NCBI GenBank assembly: GCA_001636815.1
Contig: AZHD01000001.1
Coordinates: 1,515,359-1,579,358 of the forward strand
DNA from: Niveomyces insectorum RCEF 264
Taxonomy: Eukaryota > Ascomycota > Sordariomycetes > Hypocreales > Cordycipitaceae
Length of the DNA stretch: 64,000 bases
Direction of reading: 5' to 3'
Shown: positions 56,370 through 64,000 of the stretch, one piece after another
Numbering within the stretch: position 1 is the stretch's first letter
How the letters are laid out: every line of letters begins with the position of its first letter
The notes under the pieces: generated by a model
The model's database searches: none
What the model saw: only the letters and a program-made list of their open reading frames with translations
Told to the model about the DNA's origin: nothing
Translations under genes and position numbers: made by a program

Positions 56370-58709
56370 TTACGCCTTCTCCTCAGCGGGCTTGCCCTGC
56401 TTGTCAGCCTCCTCGCCAGAAGGGCCTTGAGTCTTGACGTATTCCTGATAAACACCAAGAGCCTCCTCAACCTTGGCCTTAAGGGAAGCGTCGTCCTCAA
56501 TCAGATGGACCAACTCCTGATTGTCCATCTCGAGAAGCATGCCGGTAATCTTGCCGGCAAGATCTGGCCGCAAATTCTGAATCTTGGGGAAAATGGCTTC
56601 GCCGAGAATCTGCTTCTGCTGCTGGACGTTGCCAATTGCTGCGTTGAGCTGCGCCTGGACGAGAGAGATCTGGTTCAGCTCAGGCGCGGCCACGTTCGAA
56701 ACAACCGCTTGCGGGCCGCGGCCGGCTTGGGGTGCGCCCGACGTGAAGTTCTGGGCCTGGCCACGGCCGACGTTGCTACCGCGGCCACCACCGTTCTGCC
56801 GCGTAGAAGGAGGGAAGCCAGGCAGGCCAGGGCCACCACCTTGGATGCCGCCCATGTTGCCAGGGTGCGCACCCATGGGGGGAATCGGACCACGACCACC
56901 GGCCGGCGCACCGCCGCGGCCGACAGTCTGCTGGACTTGCTGCATCGCGGCAATGTATTGTGCGTTGTTGGGACCGCCAAACGGAACGCCCGGCGGGAAC
57001 TGGCCCGGCAGGAACATGTTCGGCGGCAGCTGCTGGGGAGGGATGCCACCACGGCCGCCCTGCGGATACGCGCCGGGGGCATACTGACCCGGACGGCCAC
57101 CCTGGACGCCCGGAATGCCCATACCGCCCTGAGGGAAGGCCATGCCGCGGCCGCCGCCCTGGGGAAGGAAGGCCTGCTGCTGGCCGGGCGGGTAGTAGAC
57201 CTGGGGCTGCATGTAGGACTGGGGCATACCAGCAACGGCGGCAGCTTGCTGCATACGAAGCGTGTTACGCGCCTGGATGCTTGCCTCGAGCTGGCTCTTG
57301 CGCACCTCCTTCTTCTGCGCAATCGCGACATAGAGGGGCTTGCCGTTCACCATGCGCTGGTTCATTTCCGTCACGGCCTTGGTAGCGTCATCGGGGTTGC
57401 TGAAGCAAACGAAACCGAAACCCTTGCTCTTGCCCAACTTGGCGTTCTTGTTTGACTTCTCGGCCGCGGCTGTCTCGCCCTCGCCGTTCGCATCCTCGGT
57501 AGCAGGTGCGGCAGGCTTGTCATCGCCGCTCTTGCCGTCCTTGCTCTCATCATCGGCTTCAGACGCGGTCTCACGCATCACCTTGGCTGATGTGATCGGC
57601 CCGTACACCGCGAACAACTCGCGGAGTTTCTCGTCGTCCACATCGTCGTCGAGGTTCTTGATGTACAAGTTGACACCCACGTACTTGCTTGCCTTCTCCT
57701 GGCGTGCGGCCTCATAAGACCGGCGAAGTTCTTCCTCACGCTCGTGCTTCTTCTGCGCGCGGCCAACGTAGAGTTCCTGGCCGTGGATCTCACGGCCGTT
57801 GAGCTCCTCCACAGCGCGGTTGGCACTTTCATGAGTGGTGAAGTTGATGAAACCAAAGCCGCGGCTCTTGCCCGTATCTTGCTCCCGAGCAATGGTGGAC
57901 GATGTCACGGCGCCGTATTTCTCAAAGAGCTCGCGGAACTCGTCGTCCGTGACCTCGGGGCTGAGATTCTTGACGTAGATGTTGGTGAAGTTGGCCTTCA
58001 TCTCCTCGAACTTGCTCTGTCGGTCCTTTTTGGGGATGTGGTGGCCGACGTAGACCTTCTTCTCGTTAAGAAGCATGCCGTTGACGTGCTTGATGGCCTG
58101 CTGGGCGGCCTCATCCGTTTCGTAGTGAACGAATCCGTAGCCCTTGGAGTTGCCGTGCTCGTCCTGGGCGACCTTGCAGCTCAAAATGTTGCCAAAGGCA
58201 GCAAAGGTGTCGTGCAAAGCCTTGTTGTCGATGGCGGCATCCAGGTTCTTGATGAAGATGTTGCCCTGGCCCGTCTTGCGCAGAGCCGGGTCGCGCTGCG
58301 ACCACATGATGCGGCAAGGGCGGTTCTTGATGAGGGTGTAGTTGAGTTCCTCGAGGGCCTTCTCGCCGTCGGCGGTGCTGTTGTAGTTCACATACGCATA
58401 GCCGAGCGAGCGACGCGTGACGGCATCGCGGCAGACGCGGATGGAGGCGACGGGGCCGATCTGCGAGAAGAGCTCGAAAAGCATGGCCTCGGTGACGGTC
58501 TCGTCGAGCTCGCCGACGTACAGTGACGCAGAGGCCTGCGGGTGCGCAGCAGCAGAGCTGGGGGTGGGGCCAGCGGTGTCGATGTCGTTGGCATCGCCGG
58601 AGACGTTGGTGTTGATGGCGGGAGTCGCCTTGTCGCCGCCGTTGAGGGTCGTGTTGTTGAGGTCGGAAGCAAGCTGATCAACAGCAGCAGAGGTAGAGGT
58701 AGCAGCCAT
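56370..58709 (-). CDS. PAB1: Polyadenylate-binding protein
   Basis: Binds mRNA poly(A) tails and promotes translation and controlled deadenylation in cytoplasm and nucleus. Single coding exon, 779 residues, starting MAATSTSAAVDQLASDLNN at 58709. Four RRMs: about 63-140 (ASLYVGELDE), 150-227 (GNIFIKNLDAAIDNKAL), 243-320 (TNIYVKNLSPEVTDDEF) and 346-465 (VNLYIKNLDDDVDDEKL). RRM4 carries a charged insert of about 50 residues before KGFGFVCF. Then comes a Pro/Gly/Gln-rich linker (about 490-660) and the C-terminal MLLE domain (about 690-755) with KITGMLLEMDNQELVHL, which binds PAM2 peptides. A 5' UTR intron is likely at 58829-58735 (GTGAGT donor, ATCTAG acceptor). The gene is divergent from HUL5 across 2 kb. 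Confidence 0.96.
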   Translation of the reverse strand: MAATSTSAAVDQLASDLNNTTLNGGDKATPAINTNVSGDANDIDTAGPTPSSAAAHPQASASLYVGELDETVTEAMLFELFSQIGPVASIRVCRDAVTRRSLGYAYVNYNSTADGEKALEELNYTLIKNRPCRIMWSQRDPALRKTGQGNIFIKNLDAAIDNKALHDTFAAFGNILSCKVAQDEHGNSKGYGFVHYETDEAAQQAIKHVNGMLLNEKKVYVGHHIPKKDRQSKFEEMKANFTNIYVKNLSPEVTDDEFRELFEKYGAVTSSTIAREQDTGKSRGFGFINFTTHESANRAVEELNGREIHGQELYVGRAQKKHEREEELRRSYEAARQEKASKYVGVNLYIKNLDDDVDDEKLRELFAVYGPITSAKVMRETASEADDESKDGKSGDDKPAAPATEDANGEGETAAAEKSNKNAKLGKSKGFGFVCFSNPDDATKAVTEMNQRMVNGKPLYVAIAQKKEVRKSQLEASIQARNTLRMQQAAAVAGMPQSYMQPQVYYPPGQQQAFLPQGGGRGMAFPQGGMGIPGVQGGRPGQYAPGAYPQGGRGGIPPQQLPPNMFLPGQFPPGVPFGGPNNAQYIAAMQQVQQTVGRGGAPAGGRGPIPPMGAHPGNMGGIQGGGPGLPGFPPSTRQNGGGRGSNVGRGQAQNFTSGAPQAGRGPQAVVSNVAAPELNQISLVQAQLNAAIGNVQQQKQILGEAIFPKIQNLRPDLAGKITGMLLEMDNQELVHLIEDDASLKAKVEEALGVYQEYVKTQGPSGEEADKQGKPAEEKA

Positions 58710-60690
58710 TTTGAATGGAGGAAGAATAAAACGACTAGATAAAAATGGGTTCAGTTGATTAGTTCAGAGGCTGTAAACAAGGTATCGTAAACTCCTTCGC
58801 GACAACGGAATGGTAGTGTAGGAACTCACGAAATAGTTCGAGTTTGCAAACGAAAAAAATGTCGGGAGGGTCGAAAGATGACTATATATGGAAAAAAAAG
58901 TTAGAGATTCGAAAAATAAACAGAACAAAGTCAAGACAAGGTGCAAATTGCAAAAGAAGATGTCTCGAGAGGGAAAAAAAAAACTCAAAAAGACGAGAAC
59001 GGAAGAGAATTTCGTGGCGGACAAAGGGTCAAATAAAGGAAAACCCAAACGTGTCGAATAAAACCTGTTGGACTGTGCTTTGTTGGTTGAAGCGGCGCTT
59101 TTTTTTTTTTTTTCTTTTCTCGTCTTTCTCCTTATTTCTCGTCTCTTTTCTTTCTTCTCTTGCATTTCTTTTCCCATCTCATTTCTTTCTTCTGACAGTT
59201 CTTCTTTCTTTACCTTTTGAAAGTGCCGAAACAGAGGATGGGTAAATCTACCGTTTCTATTCTTGAACGTCGAACTTTTGTCGAGTCGATGTTAAAACGT
59301 CGCTGGCTCGTTTGATTGAAGTTTCGTTTCTGTTTTTTTTTTTCTTTCTTTTGTTTCGTCTTCGATGAACTTGGCGAGAAAAGACGAAGGTCCGGTATAC
59401 GGAGACTTTTTGTGTTTTTTTTATTGGATTTTCAAATTTTTTTGGTAATTTGGGTTGAAGCAAAAATGCCGAGAACAGAAATCAAGTACGAGTGGCCGTA
59501 CCGTCAAATCGTGTTCTTCGTGTGAAAGGTTGACTGGTTGTGGTGTGTGAACGTTGGTTGAAGGAAGAAAGGAAAAAAATGGAAAGGAGAGGAAAGAAAG
59601 AATTTCACGGTCGCGCTTTAGAGCATGGGCAATTTTTTTTTTCTCTTTCGCTCGGTATTTTTTTTTTCTCGTCTTGGGAGTGCCTTCCCACATTCGTTGG
59701 CCTGAAATCCTTGGCTTGTGGAGGCTTATGTAAGTAAAAATGGGGAACAAATGACAACAAGGGTTGGCTGGAAAAAGAAGGTACTGTGCGGTCCCAAGTA
59801 TATCTTCAACGAGCAGGCACGTGATTGATTTTGGACGCCGTTGTCCGGGCAATCTCGAAAGCGCCTTCCATACGACGGTCTACAAAAGAGGAAAGAGCCA
59901 TCAAACACGTCAACAATCATGCGCAATTGTCGCCATCGTACGAGCGAAACGTTCTTGCCTCGCAGGAGGGTTCCCTGGGAGAAGGCGCAAAGCAAGCTGG
60001 CCCTCCCCACTATCTGAAAACAAATGGCATTTGCTTACGTACTCATTCAGTGGCTTATATAATCGTTCGAGGTGGGAAGTCGAGATCTCCTCTAAGGGAA
60101 TATTATATATACAACCATAGGTGCACTCGTGAAAGAAACGTTCCGCAAGTAGCATTGGAAACGATGGAGCTCGGCTGTTCATATTTGTCTGTGCAACTCT
60201 CTTGCAGTGGTTGCATACGAGAGACGCCGTTTGTCTCCTTCCTGCAGCCCCGTTTGTGTAGCGCCACACTGACTAACCCGTGAGGCTGGCCGCACTAATA
60301 CTGAACTTTCTAGAAGGGCGGCAGGTGCTAGCTGGGGCGAGCTGCAGGCCGCCGCGCCGCGCCTTCCCTCGATGACAAAAGCGGACCGACCACCCACCCC
60401 ACCCGTGTGTCCTCGTTTGGTTGTTTGACCCTTCACGGCATTTCCACGACCTTGATGCTCCGCCTCTGTGAGACGACATCTACCAACTACATCCCTAGCC
60501 GTTTGAAACGCCCTGACTGAACGACGACTGCGAACCCTACTTCCCTCCTCTGACGTCGACAAGCGAACAAGTCGAACAACCACCCCTCCTCCTCCTCCTC
60601 CTGCAGCACGGCCCGTTTGGTACCGGTAAACGAAACAAACGACTATCTTTTCGGCCGTGCTTGTTTGTCTTCTTCGTCGTCCTTGTCACT
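58710..60690. other. Divergent region between PAB1 and HUL5 (2.0 kb)
   Basis: Holds the PAB1 leader with its probable intron (58735-58829), a long T-rich stretch at 59101-59165 that is A/G-rich in the PAB1 sense, and a TTATATAA at 60055-60062 that could serve HUL5. The last 90 bases before 60691 are C/T-rich. No gene is supportable. Confidence 0.5.
58735..58829 (-). other. Probable 5' UTR intron of PAB1
   Basis: On the minus strand GTGAGT at 58829 is followed 95 nt later by TTTTTATCTAG ending at 58735, with CTAATC and ACTGAAC as possible branch points. The acceptor lies 25 bases before the PAB1 ATG. Confidence 0.5.
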
Positions 60691-63600
60691 ATGTTTCCTA
60701 CTTTCACAGGCACCTCCCGCCGCCCACGGAACGTCAATCTTAGCGGCCAAAAGCACATCAACCCCTTTGCGGCCCATGCTCTGTCTCCGTCAAGCGGCAT
60801 CGGCGCGTCCAGAACCGTTGCCGAGGCCCAGGCCGGTCGCCGGCAACGGCAACAAGAACGGGAGGAGCTCAAAGCCGCCCGCGTGATCCAGCGCACATGG
60901 CGTGGCCACCGGGCCCGCCGGTCCGTGAAGGACGTGCGGCGTGGACTGCTCGCCGACCTGTACGGCACAGCGTCGTCGGCCGGCTCGCCCGAACAACGGA
61001 TACGCGACGCCTTCCCACTCCTTCTTTCGGCATACGATGTCCGGAGAGACGACAGCCGCCGGCTTCTATGTTGCTTCGCTGAGGACCTTGTTCAGACGGA
61101 CTACGGCCCTCTTGTTTCCGGACAGCTTCCACCCACTCGGTTGTGGCACCTCGTCCAGATCCTGGTGTCGGCATTGGATCAGTAAGTCGGGCCTTTGGTT
61201 TTTTTTTTTTTTGTATCCCGTTCAAGAACCGACGTAGCTGACAACGTGTCCCCGCTTGTGAAGCGAGCCATCTTCCCCGTCTCCTCTCCTACTACGCCTT
61301 CTGCTACACATCGTTCGAGTGCGCCCGCACGCTCTACTCAACAGCCTCAAGCCGTACTTCCGAATGTTGGCCAGATGCAGCAGTTGGGAGCAAAAACCCC
61401 AAGGAGAGACGGCGGCGTTGATACAGGAAGCAGTCGTGGCTCCGTTGTCGGTTTGGAAAGACACTCCAGGTAACTCTTGCTTTTGCTCTCGTTTTGTTCG
61501 GAGCCTTCGACGCAAGATACGCAAAAGCTAACACACTTCGCAGCATCGTTCGTCCAACGAGCATATGCAGAATTTGCAATGGTTTTCCTGACGCAGCCCG
61601 TCCGGTTTTTTGAAGAGAACGTTGCGCGTGTCTCGCAGCAAATTGATATCGACGCGCTGTCCCAAGCCGTGGTCGACGCTTACCGCACACCCAAGCATAG
61701 GCCAGAAAAAGCACCCGAGGAGCTTCTATGGCTGCTCGCCCACGTCGTGGATTTGCAACGGAACGCGAGGAAGATCACACACCGCTCTTCGTCACTCTAT
61801 CTCAACGCCGTTTACGCGCAGCTATCAGCCCTCTCCGGTGACATCCGATTGCGGCTGCCTTCTTCACAGGAGCCCGACGAGCCGACATCGCCTATTTCGC
61901 CGTATTTGGTGCAGCAGATTCGGTCTCTCGTTGACAAAGACGAAATTACAGGGCTTCTAGACAAGTTCACATTGTAAGTTGGAAAGAGAGAAAAAAAGGA
62001 ACAAAAAGGAGGGGGGAGTGGGTAAAGATTATAAGAAATCGTTACACCGTTGCTGCATGAAGCTGATGCAACCTGTCTGGCTAGGAGCCAATCGAGTACG
62101 ACGGAACACGATTATGCAAGTCTGCTTGCCGGGTACGCGATCGTTCTTATCCGTTGCTTCCCCGACAAAGGAGACGACATACGCATGCAGTTTTTTTTAG
62201 CCGATCTACCGACGCAAACCGGCCTGCAGCCCGCCATCCAGTTTTTCTGGGAAGCGACTCGTGCAACGACGCTGTTCGCCCGCATCCTTACGTCGCCAAG
62301 GAGCGCGTTGGATTTTCTTCTGCAGCGCAAGTACTTCCCGTCGTCCTCTGCGGTGTCAGGTGACGAGTCGTCCTGGGACCGGGAATGGCGGACCGTTTTG
62401 CTGTTTCTCGAGTTGTACACGTTCGTGCTGAGACTCACGGACGACGACGATTTTTTCTCCGCCTTCCAAAATGACGCTTCTTCCATCCGAGCCACCAGCA
62501 GCAACAATTCGTCGTCTTCCCGCTTGCGGGCATCGGCTCTGTCCCTCGACGTCCTGAAGACCTTGTCTTCTTTCTTGAAAAACCTTGCTTTTACACTGCA
62601 CTACCATGCGGCCGACTTGCTGCAAAAGGACGACTCCAACGGCCCGAAGGGGTCAGCGTTTCGTGGCAGCGCGCGCCGATACAATCGTTCAGGGTCGTAC
62701 CACGTCATCGCCGGCCTTGACTTCCACACCTTTAAATCCGTCGTGACAACCACTATACAGATGCTTTACGAACGAGATTCGCGGCGACAGTTTCTGCCCA
62801 CCGGCCACTGGCTCATGACGTCGAGTTTCGACATGGCGCAATTCTTGCCGGCCGTTGTTTCGGAGGAGCAGCGCCAGCACGAGCTCCGGCAGCAAGGCGA
62901 CGGCGGCGACGACGACATCGACATGGACGAGAACGAGGACGAGAGCGAGGACGGGTTGGACGAGCAAGGCCGAACTGCTTTTTCGCGCACTTTTGCGCGC
63001 ACGTCGCGGTACGCACAGCTGGAGAAGCTGAGACGGCTGCGGGAGAAAAACCAGCGCGACCGCCTACTCGAGACGATCGGTCCCAAGCTGGAGATTCTGC
63101 GGAACATGCCGTACGTGCTGCCTTTTGAGGTGCGCGTCAAAATTTTTCGCGAATTTGTGCAGTTGGACAAGATACGAAGACGAGAAGGCAACGTCGACCC
63201 GGATGCATGGCGCGGTTACATCATGGAACGGCACGGCGGATGGGGCGAACACAGCCAAGCACGGGCGATTGTCAAGCGGCACAGCGCGCGCATCCGGCGC
63301 GATGCGGTTTTCGAGACGGCGTACGACGAGTTTTGGGAGCTCGGCGAAGGGCTGAAAGAGCCGATTCAAATCACATTCATTGACGAATACGGCAACGAGG
63401 AAGCCGGCATCGACGGCGGTGGCGTCACCAAGGAGTTTCTCACGTGTGCCTTGATGCAGGTTCTGTCGCCCGAATCCGAGGTGTTTTCGTCGAACAAGGA
63501 GAACGCCATTTTCCCCAACCCAACGAAACTCGATCAGTTCAAGCAGTACTTGCTGAAAGCGGGCGTGGCAGAGGGCAGCGACGAGTGGGACGACGAAGTT

Positions 63601-64000
63601 GTCGATCTCATGAGGCAGTACGAGTTCATTGGCCGCATGATCGGCAAGTGCTTGTACGAAGGCATTCTCATCGACTTTGTGTTTGCCGGGTTTTTCCTCC
63701 TGAAATGGTCGTTGTCGACCACGGACTCCGCCTACCGTGCGAGCCTCAACGACTTGCGCGAAATGGACGAAGAGCTGTACCAGGGCATGCTGCGGCTGAA
63801 GAACTACGACGGCGATGTGGCAGAGCTGGACCTCGATTTCACCATCGAGGACCAGATCTCCAGCAACAACGAGAGCCCCTTGCGCACGGAGACGCGGAAC
63901 CTGATTCCGAACGGCGACAAGATCCGCGTCACCAACGAGAACCGGCCGCTGTACATTTCGTACGTTGCCCGGCATCGTCTCATGGCGCAGCCGTACTTGG
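60691..64000 (+). CDS. HUL5: Hul5/UBE3C-type HECT E3 ubiquitin ligase, 3' partial
   Basis: Proteasome-associated HECT ligase that extends ubiquitin chains. Exons 60691-61181, 61264-61469, 61544-61973 and 62085-64000 (open at the edge) join in phase, giving 1014 codons so far. The N-terminus has an IQ-like motif (VIQRTWRGHRARR, about 68-80). Conserved middle blocks are LLLRLLLHIVRVRP, LAGYAIVLIRCFP, FKSVVTTTIQML and LPFEVRVKIFREFVQLD. The HECT domain begins near ITFIDEYGNEEAGIDGGGV and continues through FIGRMIGKCLYEGILIDFVF to SYVARHRL, where the window ends before the catalytic Cys. Introns are 74-111 nt with CTGAC or CTAAC branch points. The exon 2 acceptor (GTGAAG at 61258-61263) is the only AG that gives the right phase and skips the in-frame TGA at 61259. 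Confidence 0.92.

Overview
This window looks like nuclear DNA of a filamentous ascomycete, most likely a Sordariomycete. I infer this from short GT-AG introns (59-123 nt in most genes) with CTAAC/CTGAC branch points, GC-rich exons set in pyrimidine- and purine-tract-rich intergenic DNA, fungal families such as Sip3/Lam, DUF3074 and Hul5, and fungal-style C2H2 factors. The exact order is not decidable from sequence alone.

Layout: a C2H2 zinc-finger gene cut by the left edge (2-1536, +); a 9 kb gene-poor stretch; a second, related C2H2 gene (10570-12963, +) followed by a 20-N assembly gap inside poly(T); a dephospho-CoA kinase gene that carries an internal deletion plus frameshift (13780-14542, -); an uncharacterised Pro/Gln-rich protein (15165-17642, -); TIM23 (18605-19486, -); an eight-exon THADA/Trm732 homologue (20367-26105, +); a DUF3074 plus coiled-coil protein (26283-28733, -); a Sip3/Lam-type BAR-PH-VASt protein (29288-33924, -); a second 9 kb gene-poor stretch; an uncharacterised protein (43149-44321, +); a long-chain fatty alcohol oxidase with a one-base frameshift (46906-49801, -); an ELO fatty-acid elongase (53029-54781, +); poly(A)-binding protein PAB1 (56370-58709, -); and a Hul5-type HECT ubiquitin ligase cut by the right edge (60691-64000, +).

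Most genes are housekeeping (mitochondrial import, CoA synthesis, tRNA methylation, translation, proteasome-linked ubiquitylation, lipid transport and metabolism). I see no operon-like or biosynthetic cluster, no tRNA or rRNA that I could support, no intact transposon and no CRISPR. I did not find a clear undescribed multi-gene system. Points worth a second look are the two broken enzyme genes, an exactly duplicated 3' splice site in the ELO gene, palindromic operator-like repeats upstream of the second C2H2 gene, a promoter-like element with no ORF behind it near 38.4 kb, and a recurrent TACTCCGTA element that is almost confined to non-coding DNA.

Exon-intron structures were worked out by hand from reading frame, splice consensus and phase. 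For every complete gene without a lesion the joined coding length is an exact multiple of three, which supports the models.
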